Shown piece by piece: positions 1 to 11,165 of a stretch of DNA of 64,000 bases. Where the stretch lies: positions 496,001 through 560,000 of the forward strand of contig JAILYB010000132.1 in NCBI GenBank assembly GCA_021437785.1. The letters are read 5' to 3'. The stretch comes from Rhodomyrtus psidioides. Its lineage: Eukaryota > Streptophyta > Magnoliopsida > Myrtales > Myrtaceae. The notes below the pieces were generated by a model. It was not told the origin of the DNA and did no database searches. It worked only from the letters and a program-made list of their open reading frames with translations. A program made the translations under genes and the position numbers. Every line of letters starts with the position of its first letter. The first letter of the stretch is position 1.

Positions 1-3000
1 ATTCAAAAACAACCCTTTACAAGTCAATCAAAATAAACAAATGAATCTTAACCTTACGGGGCTATAGCCAGCTTAAATAACCCCTTACTTCAGGGCGGCT
101 CACTAGACCTCAAAAGGGTCACTTAGTCAAGTAAGGTCAACCTCCCATTTACTTCAATAGATAACCCCATCAGCCAATCCTTGGCATCCACGAAGCTCCA
201 TCCGAAGGGACCTGAAATTGTTATCCCACGACGGGGTGAGAATGAATCTCAGTGAATCAAGCCTAAGCTCGGTTAGGAAACTGATTCGCCCAGGGCATCC
301 TAACAGAAGCTCAAAGACCTCAGAGGCACGTATAATAGCCATTCACAAACAACACTATAACAACAATCCACATGCACACTTACCAACCCCAGCCACACAT
401 AATGTAGTGCTTGACTCGACTCAACAGTCAAACCAATCAATCACTCAATCACAGCATTACATCCACAATTGTGCACACAATACAATAATAATTCGAACAC
501 AAGCGAGTATGAACGTCCGTCTTCCTACTCCATTTGTCCCATTACAAATTTCGTAGTCGGGATACGCTCACACTAACCCATGCACAAAGTTACGTTGTAT
601 TCAATCCCTTTTTATTAACGGTGATCGTGCCCACGGCACCAGAGAGGATCTACGCGAAAGAGGGCGTGATACGACTCTCCCAATAACGCGATCCAACACC
701 TCAATGCGATCCAACGTCTCACCGGCAGCACCGGTCTACGTTCCTTTACTCTCGGCAACGGCTACTACAAGCGGTGTATCCACTGTACCCATCATGGCAC
801 CAGCAAGTAGGCATCCCTAAACGGGGCCTCGGTCCAACACCAGTTGTGACCGGCATCCGATAATCCCTTAAAACCGTACGTCTGGCACGGGGCATGGATT
901 ATCGTGCTTCTGACAAGTCGTATAGTTCCGTACAAATCATAGAACACGAACTTGCCAGGAACCTCATTGTTTTTCCCTCGTATGACCATACATAATACAT
1001 CCAGCAATCAACCATTTTTATTATCTTTGGTTAAGGCCGGATGCTCACACAGGCATGTAAAAGTCTAGGCCAAAGGCCATTTTCGTGCTAAAATATGTCA
1101 TTTGACTTTACACTCAGTCATATGCACATGCCGACTATCCACTAGTCATAGTAACAACACACCGGGTGATTAACCCTCAATCATCAATTGACAGTGAAAG
1201 AATATTCACTACCCCCAATCAGGCATTTCAATGAAGCGATTCAATCAACGAAGCCATAACTCAATCCCGAGTAATCAAACTCAATCAAATAATATCCAAC
1301 TCAGTTCATGCTATGTTATTTATTAATCGATTCAATTTAGCACATTGGTCACTCACTCGTCTCTGGCCTATCGTTCACTCGCGATCACACAACGGCAATC
1401 CATTGCCCAATCAATCAATCAACTAGCAACAATTAGCCACAGACAATTTAATCAACTCGGCTAACTTAATCGATCGGCCATTTAACCTAATCCCAATTTC
1501 TATTTAAACCGGCCTCGATCGTGTACCTAAATTCCACAATTCACAAAATAACTAATCCAAGGCGCAATTAGCGCCCTAACCAAGGATTAGGGTCAACTCA
1601 CATCCAATTTAAGCTCGGGCAGTCTCTACGGCGTTGACACGAGCGGCGACGAACTCACGAACTTCGGTGAGGCTCGGAATTCCTTTCGGTGACTCTCGGA
1701 TCACGGCTCAACTTTCCCGGACAATGGCCCAAACCCACGGCCCATGGGCCACAACTCTCGACCCACTTGGCCCACGGACCCGGCACATGGCCCAGGGCAC
1801 TCGGCCAACCCGCTCGGCCGACGGCCCAGCACACGGGCCCGCGAAGCAAACCATGGCCCAGCGACACAGGGCACTCGGCCCACCGAAACAGGGCAGGGCG
1901 GCGGCGGCGGAAACGGTGGCCGACTGCAGGTGGCCGGCTGAAGGGTCGACGACGGAGGGTTGAGGGGACGTCGGGGAAGCTGATGGAAGTGACGACGGTG
2001 GCGAAGGGCGGCCGGAGGCGGCTGAACCGGCGGCGAACAGAACCGGGCCTGCGAATAGAAGAGAACGGCCGGGAACAGGGGAGGGCTTCGAGGCGTTTTC
2101 CGGCAGCCACGCGCGGCGGCAAGCTCCGTCGAGCTCAGGTAAGTTAGAGGGAAGTCCAAGGAGGCCGAAGGAGGTGGCGGTGCACGGCGGGGGCAGCCGA
2201 ATCGGCCGGATCTGAAGAAAATCTGAGCCGGCAACCGAAACAGGGATCCGAGGCTTTCGGGGCTGATTCTGGCGGTTCCGGTGGTCGAACGGCGGCGTGG
2301 TTAGGTCGAGGGTGTCGAGGGGAGGAAGGTGGTCGTCGCTGAGGTGGTGGCCGGCTTCGGTGGCGTCGCGAACGGCCGGAGGAATGTCGAAGGTCCTCGG
2401 GTCAGTGGTGTCCGAAACAGGGGCTGGGGTTCCCGCGGCGTTTCGCGGCCATCCGGCGGCTGATGACGGCGACAGAGGGGTCGGAGGTGACAATGGGGAG
2501 TGGCTGAAGGTCGTGGTCGGTGGTGGTGAGGTGGTGGCGCGCCAAAACTTGAACAGAGGAGGGGGTGTGTGGTTCGGCCGTGGCTTCGTGCAACAAGAAA
2601 AGAAGAAAGAAGAAGAAGAAGGAAGGAAGGAAGCAGCGGCAGCAGCCCACGTGAGGGACAAGGGAGGAGAGAGAATGTGGGGTCCACCAAAGATTTTTGA
2701 GACTTTTGTCCTATGTGCAAATATCTAAGGGCAAAACAGTCATTTGGCGATTCGGGACTGAAACGAATTTTCGGTACAATGGACGAAGGGTATTTTGGTA
2801 ATTTCATAGGCTAGGCTCGGTTAGACTTAGGCTCGGGTCGCGAGGATTGAAATCCTAATTTACGGCGACTAAGAATTCGAAACCTAATCTAAACCGACTG
2901 AACTTCAGAATTCGTCCAAACTTCGTCTCTTCAGTCCTTTCAATTCAATATAAATTTATCGACTGAAATTCGATCTTATTCCATTTTATCGAATTCAGGG

Positions 3001-3033
3001 ACTTCACTGAAGTCGGATTTCTAGGGCGTCACA
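1..3033 (-). repeat. Element A 3' LTR (partial)
   Basis: The LTR begins on the minus strand at 3033 with TGTGACGCCC, directly after a polypurine tract, and runs out of the window at base 1. About 174 further bases are known only from the other LTR at 36976-37149. The body has an AT-rich part (about 2660-3033), a pyrimidine-rich then GC-rich part on the minus strand (about 1650-2660), and an ordinary part (1-1650). Long open frames in 1650-2660 exist on both strands in several phases, are proline, serine and arginine rich and match nothing I recognise, so I treat them as compositional. A cluster of GGCCCA/TGGGCC motifs lies at 1722-1885. Confidence 0.78.
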
Positions 3034-3044
3034 ACTCTCCCCCA
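3034..3044 (-). other. Polypurine tract of element A
   Basis: The minus strand reads TGGGGGAGAGT immediately before the LTR start TGTGACGCCC. It lies just after the polyprotein stop at 3046-3048. This is the expected primer for plus-strand DNA synthesis. Confidence 0.7.
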
Positions 3045-3045
3045 C

Positions 3046-3789
3046 TTAGGAAATTTCGTCCTCGAAATTGAAGTACTGCTACAACCCTTCAAACGAATAG
3101 GAATACGTAGTCCTCATAACATCCTTAATCCCCCTAATAGTTCCTTCAGGTCCATGGTATTACCAAACCACCTTAACTAGCGAGATCATTTTGTTCTGGA
3201 GCACTCGCTCTTTCCTATCTACAATCCTAACTGGACTTTCCACGTACGATGCTCGCCCATCCAATTCAATTTTCTCATGACTCAGTACCTGAGCGAGGTC
3301 CAGTTCGCATTTCTTTAATATCGACACGTGGAAGACATTACACTTGAGTACGCTTCGGCGACAACACAAGACAGTACGCCAACTTCCCAATTCTTTCCAA
3401 AATCTCGAAAGGTCTGACATACCTTGGCTTAACTTTCGTTTATTTCCAAAACGAGATGTCCTTCTCCTAGGCGACACCTTCTAAAAGATAAAATTTCCCA
3501 TCTGAAATTCTAACGGTCTTCGCCTCCTAATGGCGTAACTTTTCTGATGACTCTGCACTGTTCTCTGTCTGTCTCTGATATCCTTGACCGCTTCCACCGA
3601 CTGTTCTACTAACTCAGGACTCGTAATTTTCCTTTCACCACTTCAATCCAAATAAGCTAGCGTTCTACACGCCCTACTATACAGTGTCTCGAAAAATACC
3701 ATCTTAATGCTCTGTTGGTAACTGCTATTTAGGCAAACTCCACCATGTGTAATTGTTCCTCCCAATTACCTTGAAATCCAGGACTCATG
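3046..3789 (-). pseudogene. Element A pol 3' end: integrase C-terminus and chromodomain-like tail, decayed
   Basis: On the minus strand 3789-3700 encodes a recognisable but broken integrase stretch (motifs WEEQL, VEFA, TNRALRW). The frame at 3477-3160 carries the usual Tekay-type order: a phase with VSP and RFG..KLS, then FHVSILKK, LSHE.IELD, PVRI.DR and KVVW. The tail, in another frame, ends in NFEDEIS and a TAA at 3046-3048, followed at once by the polypurine tract. Frameshifts and stops (for example inside the tail near 3072) break it into pieces. Element B is inserted at 3789/3790 inside the integrase. It is clearly non-functional. Confidence 0.75.
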
Positions 3790-4695
3790 TATCACGGTCC
3801 GTTTAATTTTGATGAAAATTTGACCGCGATGCATCCCCGGGATCGATCGGCCAATCGACCCGTGGATCATGAAGAAATGCGCCTAAGAGTAGCCAAGCGG
3901 GTGGATGATCGACCGACCCTTGGATCGGGACATGATCCGGGACAGCCAGCGGATCGACTCATGATCAAGGATGCACGACTGGGTGATCGTGCGGGACGGC
4001 CGAGCGGCCGATCCATGAACGACCCTGCACGAACGGATGGGCGATCCACGGATCGTGCTGAGCGGCCGAGCGGCCGAACGGTGGACGACCATGCACGATC
4101 GGGGGATCGACCCACGGATCGTGCAAGGCGGGCGAGCGAACGATCGAACGATCGATCCTCGGATCGTAGCGCTCGACCAAGCGAACGATCAAGTGAACGA
4201 GCGGCATGGACGAGCGGGCGGACAATGAACGATGCAGGTTGGCCGGGCGATCGAGCGCACGAACGACGATCGGCCCGAACATGCCCAGCGATCGATCGGG
4301 CGGGCGAGCAGCGGTCAAACGCGGCGGGCTAACAACCTAGAACGCCAGCTTTGACTAGTTGGTGGAAGTTGGGTTGGTGGCCAACTTAAATGGGAAAGCA
4401 CTAGCACGCCGGCCTTGACTAAGGGGTGAGCCGTCGTGAATAGTGACATGAACAGTGATTCTTGGGGGCCACCTTGTGGCCGGCCATTTGTGTATAAATA
4501 GGGGGAGTGAACCCCTTGTAGAGACAGACCCGAAAATTGAATGAGAAAGAAAGCTTCTCATCACTCTCTCTTCCTTTGATCAATAGTTGAGCTTGAGTCG
4601 AGTGTGTGAGCTATTCGGGTGAGAAGGCTGACTCGAGTGTGAATCTTGAGTGCCGCACGGTGCCGAGAGAGCGTGTGATCAATCGGCCCGTGACA
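3790..4695 (+). repeat. Element B 5' LTR
   Basis: This is a 906-bp LTR. Its first half (3850-4330) is unusually rich in CGATCG, CGAACG and CGGCCGAGCGGCC blocks. It lacks a 36-bp palindrome-bearing segment found in the 3' LTR but keeps about 22 bp near its end (4606-4630) that the 3' LTR lacks. A TATA box is at 4493-4500. A frame in phase with the pol of the element is open from the LTR start to 4332. Confidence 0.92.
4493..4500 (+). promoter_or_regulatory. TATA box in element B 5' LTR
   Basis: TATAAATA lies about 200 bases before the LTR end, in the context TGTATAAATAGGGGG. Transcription would be expected to begin near 4525-4535. The same box is present in the 3' LTR at 10153-10160. Confidence 0.7.
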
Positions 4696-4697
4696 GT

Positions 4698-4709
4698 TGG
4701 TATCAGAGC
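4698..4709 (+). other. Primer-binding site of element B (tRNA-Met type)
   Basis: TGGTATCAGAGC starts two bases after the LTR end and matches the complement of the 3' end of plant initiator tRNA-Met, the usual primer for plant chromoviruses and copia elements. Confidence 0.9.
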
Positions 4710-4727
4710 GGTTCGATTCTCGGTTAG

Positions 4728-7700
4728 ATGGCGAGAAGTCAAGGTGGTGCCGATCCGACGACGCACGAGACTGAGCAGTCTGTGGATGATCGTGCCGGAC
4801 GGACCCTTGAGCCGACCGCGGCGCGAACGAGGCAGGAACGTGGGGTGTCCAGAGGAGTCACGCGGGATATGGAGTTCCGCATGAACAAGGTCGAGCAGAT
4901 CTTGGAAGAGATTCGTGCCGGCAAAGGTGACGAGGAAGAGTCTAGCAACGAGGAGGAAGCCACGGATCGTAAAGGGCTGCGAGATGAGATGCTCGAGCTT
5001 AGAGACGAAGTGGCTGAGCTCCGTGGTGAGTTGCTCGGTACTCTTACGTCCACCACGGACGAACATCGTGATGCCCTGGAAGCCATGATTGCGGCCTTGC
5101 GCGCGGAGATGGCCGAGTTAAAGACCAAGGTGCTGGTCTTGGAGGTGGCGTGTGCTCATGGTGCGGCGACCATGCACGCCGACCTACGGGTTGATGTGCC
5201 AAAACCCAAGGAGTTCCATGGCTCGAGAGTAGCCAAGGAAGTCGATAACTTCCTATATGCCGTGAACCAATACTTTGATGTCCGTGGTGAGACGGACGAT
5301 CTTAGGCGGGTGAAGACGGCGGCCATGTACCTCGGTGGCAATGCGTTGTTGTGGTGGCGCAATAGGAAGGCTGATCGAGAACAACCTCCCATTGAGACGT
5401 GGGAAGCCTTCGAAGTTGAGTTCCGAAAGCAATTTTACCCTGCCTATGCGGAGGAGGAAGCTCGTGAGGAGCTGCGACGCCTCGAGCAAAAGGCTGGAAT
5501 TCAGGAATATGTAAGGAAGTTTTCTGAGTTGAAACTTCAAATCCCGTCTATGGCTGAAACCGAGGCATACTACCAATTCATTGGCGGCCTCAAGCCGTGG
5601 GTGAAGATGGAGCTCAAGCGGCAAAATGCGACGACGCTCGCAGCGGCCATGACTGTGGCCGAAGGTATTCTTGAATACAGGTCTAGCCCGGTGGATCGGG
5701 TGGATTCTAAGCCTAGGGGCGGCAAGGCTATTGCTGCGGGAGACCGAGCCAAGCCGCAACGACCCATGGCGGCCAAGCCACGACCGTCCTACCCTAGGGA
5801 ACGTATAGAATATCGGGCAGAGTCGAGCCAAGCGAACCAAATAAAAGGAAGAAGGCTTGAATGTTACAAATGTTCCGGCCCCCACTTCACCCGGGATTGC
5901 CCTAGCCAAGGCAAGGTCACGGCCATGAAGGTGACGGACAAGGGGAAGGCTACGGAGAGGCAAAGCGAAGAAGGGCGACCAGGGGAGGAAGCCCGGCTAG
6001 GATCATTCAAGATCCTAAACAACATCGACGTGCGAAATGTTGAGCCGTCTACAAGGCTCATGTTTGTCGACGTGATGATCAGTGGAATCAAGGTGAATGC
6101 CCTTGTGGATACAGGCGCCTCCGACCTGTTTATGTCGGATGAGGCGGCCAAGCAACTCAACTTGCAGGTTGAGAAGAGAGCCGGTTGGCTCAAGACGGTG
6201 AACTCGGAGGAGATCCCAACGAGCGGACTAGCCCGCGATGTGGAGATGCAGCTTGGGTCATTTCGATGCCAAGAATCAATCGAGGTAATCCCTATGGACG
6301 ACTACGATCTTGTCCTCGGTATGGGATTCTTTGATAGGATAAAAGCTTTTCCGATTCCGTCCTTCGATTGCATAGTGATACTGGACCAGCGTGGTCAGTG
6401 CATTGTTCCGGCTCGGCATGAGTCCGGGCGGAACCAAAAGAACCTCTCGGCTATGCAAGTGTCGAAAGGTGTTCGAAGGGGCGAAACAACGTTCTTGGCA
6501 ACTTTGGTGGCGGGGGATGCTGAGTACGCCCTGGACCAAGTGCCGGGGGAAGTGGATGAGGTGCTGACCTCGTTCCCTGATGTAATGCCCTCGGAGCTGC
6601 CCAAGAAGTTGCCACCCAAGAGGGAAGTCGATCATAGAATCGAGCTGGTCCCTGAGGCACGTCCTCCTGCCATGGTGCCCTACCGTATGGCTCCCCCGGA
6701 ACTTGAGGAAATGAGGAGACAACTCAAGGAGTTGCTCGAAGCTGGATATGTTCGACCATCCAAGTCTCCATTTGGTGCACCGGTCCTATTCCAAAAGAAA
6801 CAAGATGGTTCACTCCGGATGTGCATTGATTACCGGGCGTTGAACAAATTGACAATCAAGAACAAGTATCCTATCCCGCTCATCGCAGACTTGTTCGATC
6901 AACTAGGTGGTGCACGGTGGTTTACAAAGCTGGACTTGCGGTCAGGATATTATCAAGTGAGGATTGCCGAGGGGGATGAGCAGAAGACAGCGTGTGTAAC
7001 TCGCTATGGCTCGTATGAATTCCTTGTCATGCCATTCGGCTTGACCAATGCCCCGGCCACATTCTGCACTTTGATGAACAAGGTACTACGACCCTTCCTT
7101 GATCAATTTGTGGTCGTTTATCTTGATGATATTGTAATATATAGTCGGACACTTGAGGATCATGTTAAGCATCTCAAGTGCGTGTTTCAAGTTCTAAGGG
7201 AGAATGAGCTGTATGTAAAAAGGGAAAAGTGCGTGTTTGCACAACGGCAAGTCCCGTTCCTAGGGCATATTGTAGGGGAGGGACGTGTGCGAATGGACTT
7301 GGCCAAGATCCAGGCTATTATCGAGTGGGAGCCTCCCACGAAGGTGCCGGAGCTGAGATCCTTTCTCGGATTAGCAAACTACTATCGCCGGTTTGTTCGG
7401 TGTTACTCGGAGATAACCGTGCCACTCACGGACATGCTGAAGAAGAATCGGCAGTGGGAGTGGACGGCAGAGTGCCAAGCGGCGTTCGAGCGGCTGAAGC
7501 GAGCAATGGTCGAGGAACCTGTGTTGGTTTTGCCCGACTACTCCAAGCCGTATGAGGTTGAAACTGACGCCTCAGATTTTGCAATTGGCGGTGTCTTGAT
7601 GCAAGATGGGCACCCCGTGGCGTTCGAGTCTCGAAAGCTGGACGAGACCGAGCGGCGATACACGGTCCAAGAAAAGGAGATGACGGCCGTTGTGCATTGT

Positions 7701-9569
7701 CTTCGCACTTGGCGTCACTACCTCCTAGGATCACGATTCGTGGTCCGGACGGATAATGTAGCCACGAGCTACTTCCAAACACAGAAGAAGCTGAGCCCGA
7801 AACAAGCTCGGTGGCAAGACTTCCTGGCGGAGTTCGATTATGTGCTTGAGTACAAGCCAGGAAAGGCCAATTCTGTGGCGGACGCCTTAAGTCGAAAGGC
7901 GGAATTGGCGGCTGTGGGAAGCCGGCCAGATTGCTCATGGAACGAGAGGATCAAAGAAGGGTTACAACATGACCCGACGGCCCGAGCCCTTCTTGATTAT
8001 ACTCAGTCGGGCAGGACAAGGCGTTTTTGGTGTGAAGATGATCTTCTATACACCAAGGGGCGGCGACTATATGTGCCACTCCATGGGAACCTAAGGCGGG
8101 AAATATTGAAGGAGTGCCATGACACAACGTGGGCAGGACATCCAGGGATCCACCGCACGTTGGCACTTGTGGAAGATCGATATATCTGGGCCCAACTCCG
8201 AGATGATGTTGAGGCCTATGTGCGGACTTGCCTGGTATGCCAGCAGGACAAGTTGGAGCAAAGGGCGCCGGCTGGATTGTTGGAACCGCTGCCCATTCCC
8301 GAACGTCCTTGGGAGAGCATTTCCATGGATTTCATTGTAGGGCTGCCTAAGTCTGATGGCTGCCAAACGATCATGGTGATCGTTGATCGTTTCTCCAAAT
8401 ACGCGACTTTCGTGCCGACATCGAAGGAATGTCCAGCTACGGAAGCGGCCAAGCTGTTTATGAAGCACATTGTCAAGTATTGGGGTATTCCTCGATCAAT
8501 CGTAAGCGATCGAGACCCCCGATTCACGGGGAAATTCTGGTCCGAGCTGTTCAAGCTGATGGGGACGGACCTCAAATTCTCAACCAGTTTGCATCCGCAA
8601 ACCGATGGTCAAACGGAGCGGGTGAATGCAATCTAGGAAGTTTACTTGCGGCATTATGTGAATGCCACTCAGAGTAATTGGGCGAAGCTGATGGATATTG
8701 CCCAATTCTCCCACAACTTGCAGCGGAGCGAGTCCACCGGCAAGAGTCCCTTCGAGATCGTAATGGGGCAACAACCGCTCACACCAAGCACGGTTGCAAC
8801 GGGCTATAAGGGGAGTAGCCCGGCGGCTTACAAGAGCGCCCAGGAATGGCTAGAACGTGCTGACATAGCACGGGCTTGTTTACAGCGGGCGGCCGAACGA
8901 ATGAAGAAATGGGCGGACAAGAAACGGCGGCATGTCGAGTACCAAGTTGGTGATCGCGTGCTGGTCAAGATGCACCGGGTTCTGAGGTATAAGAACGTGC
9001 ATAAAGCACTGATTCGTCGGTATGAGGGGCCGTTCCTAGTAATCAAGCGTGTTGGACCCGTGGCGTACAAGCTGGAGATGCCGGCTAAGCTAAAGGTACA
9101 CCCGGTGTTCCACGTGAGTATGCTTAAGCCATATAATGAGGATGAGGCTGAGCTCGATCGTGGGGATTCACGACGAGCGCCCATTGGGGCGAAGACATCA
9201 TACGATCGGGAGATTGAGAAGATCCTGGCTGGTCAAACGATTGAGAAGAAGTATCGAAAACCAAAGATGGAGTACTTGATCCACTGGCGTGGCCTCACCG
9301 AGGAGGAAGCTACTTGGGAACCAGAGGAAGCTCTTTGGCAATTTCGTGAGGAAATCAAGTTATTCCAGGAGGTTCATGGCAACGAGGGCGTTGCCCGAAT
9401 TGCTGCGGGAGAGTATCACGGTCCGTTTAATTTTGATGAAAATTTGACCGCGATGCATCCCCGGGATCGATCGGCCAATCGACCCGTGGATCATGAAGAA
9501 ATGCGCCTAAGAGTAGCCAAGCGGGTGGATGATCGACCGACCCTTGGATCGGGACATGATCCGGGATAG
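4728..9569 (+). pseudogene. gag-pol: Element B gag-pol polyprotein with one internal stop
   Basis: This is one frame from the ATG at 4728 to a TAG at 9567-9569, broken only by a TAG at 8634-8636. In order: a charged, probably coiled-coil N-terminus (about residues 50-140), a retrotransposon gag domain (155-300), a CCHC zinc knuckle with only three residues before the His (379-391), protease with DTGAS at 461, RT with YLDD at 798-801, RNase H (ETDAS at about 945), integrase HHCC zinc finger (about 1110-1170) and DDE core (MDF, SDRDPRF, and the Glu in TERVN). The stop falls just after the catalytic Glu. The frame past it (8637-9569) holds the integrase C-terminal GPY/F module (about 9010-9135) and a chromodomain (about 9213-9363), then runs about 155 bases into the 3' LTR. 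As it stands it would yield a protein of 1302 residues lacking both C-terminal modules. Start chosen as the first ATG after the primer site. Confidence 0.93.
9402..9413 (+). other. Polypurine tract of element B
   Basis: GCTGCGGGAGAG directly precedes the 3' LTR. It is a short and weak tract, and it lies inside the coding frame between the chromodomain and the LTR-encoded tail. Confidence 0.5.
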
Positions 9570-10333
9570 CCAGCGGATCGACTCATGATCAAGGATGCAC
9601 GACCGGGTGATCGTGCGGGACGGCCGAGCGGCCGATCCATGAACGACCCTGCACGAACGGATGGGCGATCCACGGATCGTGCTGAGCGGCCGAGCGGCCG
9701 AACGGTGGACGACCATGCACGATCGGGGGATCGACCCACGGATCGTGCAAGGCGGGCGAGCGAACGATCGAACGATCGATCCTCGGATCGTAGCGCTCGA
9801 CCAAGCGAACGATCAAGTGAACGAGCGGCATGGACGAGCGGGCGGACAATGAACGATGCAGGTTGGCCGGGCGATCGATCCCTGCATGATGCAGGATCGA
9901 TCAGCGATCGACCAGCGCACGAACGACGATCGACCCGAACATGCCCAGCGATCGATCGGGTGGGCGAGCAGCGGTCAAACGCGGCGGGCTAACAACCTAG
10001 AACGCCAGCTTTGACTAGTTGGTGGAAGTTGGGTTGGTGGCCAACTTAAATGGGAAAGCACTAGCACGCCGGCCTTGACTAAGGGGTGAGCCGCCGTGAA
10101 TAGTGACATGAACAGTGATTCTTGGGGGCCACCTTGTGGCCGGCCATTTGTGTATAAATAGGGGGAGTGAACCCCTTGTAGAGACAGACCCGAAAATTGA
10201 ATGAGAAAGAAAGCTTCTCCTCACTCTCTCTTCCTTTGATCAATAGTTGAGCTTGAGTCGAGTGTCTGACTCGAGTGTGAATCTTGAGTGCCGCACGGTG
10301 CCGAGAGAGCGTGTGATCAATCGGCCCGTGACA
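9414..10333 (+). repeat. Element B 3' LTR
   Basis: This 920-bp LTR matches 3790-4695 closely. It carries an extra segment at 9877-9912 with an imperfect palindrome (9873-9902) and lacks about 22 bp near 10270. One base difference near 9568 creates the TAG that ends the polyprotein; the same position in the 5' LTR is not a stop. Confidence 0.92.
10153..10160 (+). promoter_or_regulatory. TATA box in element B 3' LTR
   Basis: TATAAATA in the same context as in the 5' LTR; it could drive transcription outward into the flanking element A sequence. Confidence 0.6.
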
Positions 10334-11165
10334 CATGCCTCAAACCTGTACTCCAAAGTCTAAATTGCTCTTCCAAACTGACCATCTGTCTTCGAATGAT
10401 AGATCATACTGAACTACAGTCTCGTTTTTCCCAAAATTTATACCACGTATATTTCAAATCACTCATTACCTCCACTCTGTACACCAAAATCACGGAACGA
10501 CCACCAAACCCAAGTCGGATTCAAACTTACGATCCCCGTTTACCAATATACCGCAATTCCATATCCACAATTCGTTTAAACATGTTGGACCATCCAACTC
10601 TAAGGATACAACTCCACTGTGACCATCTAACCTTGCTGTCCAAATCCACTGTCGGTTGTCCTAATAACCATAGTAATTACCCACTCTCACGAATCCATTA
10701 ACCAATTCTTAACTTCCAATGTGAAGAATTTAACGCGATTTTCTCTAGTTCCTAAGATATCAATCATGACTACCACTAATGGCAATTTGGGCATTCTGTT
10801 TACACGAAGAAGGTCCACTAATGATTCGCCTTCTCTTCAATGCTCTGAAATAAGTACCATCTGTCACTTCTTGAAATATCTAGAGAATCGCTGAACTCGA
10901 ACACCAAATCAAACTGAGAGTCAGGCTATCCATTCTGTCAAACAGGGTCAGCTCACAAACGACTGACGAGTCGAGGGCCACCTCAAAAGTTCCGGTTTAA
11001 GGTTGGAATCACCCGTTCCCACACCGATAGTACCATTGAACACTATCAAGATCACCTCTCATGACCAACTCAAGTTGATGCAGGATTGGTGCAACTCGAT
11101 CCGTAGTTCTCCAGCAACACCACACATAATCCAGGGTAGCTAATCCTTGACTAGTGTGTGGCTGG
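10334..11165 (-). pseudogene. Element A pol fragment: integrase core, decayed
   Basis: On the minus strand the bases next to element B read through a broken integrase catalytic region: TDGQ, then a stop, TLEYRFEACVIDF, which continues into the fragment at 3789 on the other side of the insertion. Near 10530-10500 a DR.FESDLG stretch resembles the SDRDPRF region. Many stops and frame changes interrupt it and no frame over about 60 codons is meaningful. 10700-11165 is more decayed and I place it in pol only by position. Element C is inserted at its right end. Confidence 0.65.

Larger units (their letters stand above)
3790..10333 (+). mobile_element. Element B: Ty3/gypsy chromovirus, near-complete
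   Basis: Two LTRs (3790-4695 and 9414-10333) flank a primer-binding site, one long gag-pol frame and a short polypurine tract. LTRs begin TATCACGG and end CCCGTGACA; the start is a one-base variant of the usual TG. The flanks CATG (3786-3789 and 10334-10337) are a 4-bp match consistent with a 4-5 bp target duplication. It sits in the integrase region of element A: the minus-strand pol of A reads through on both sides. The LTRs differ by two indels (about 36 bp and 22 bp) and few substitutions, so the insertion is fairly young. The presence of a chromodomain makes it a chromovirus; I cannot fix the clade, though the gag type suggests Galadriel-like. Confidence 0.93.

Noticed and set aside
1708..2661. 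317-codon minus-strand frame in LTR A (Pro/Ser/Arg rich)
   Set aside because: It overlaps other long frames on both strands in a GC-rich repeat block, has no recognisable domain and lies inside an LTR; composition explains it.
3867..4318. Minus-strand frames of 69-117 codons in the element B LTR
   Set aside because: CGATCG-type repeats contain almost no stops in any frame on either strand. No domain is visible.
4698..4709. Short tRNA-like matches (here and at 14510, 21997, 29539, 36951, 41257, 60527) as tRNA gene fragments
   Set aside because: Each is 12-18 bases next to an LTR end, which is a primer-binding site; no cloverleaf follows.
10338..11165. 137-codon plus-strand frame at 10288-10701 as a gene
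   Set aside because: It crosses the end of the element B LTR into antisense of decayed element A pol, and has no protein-like features.
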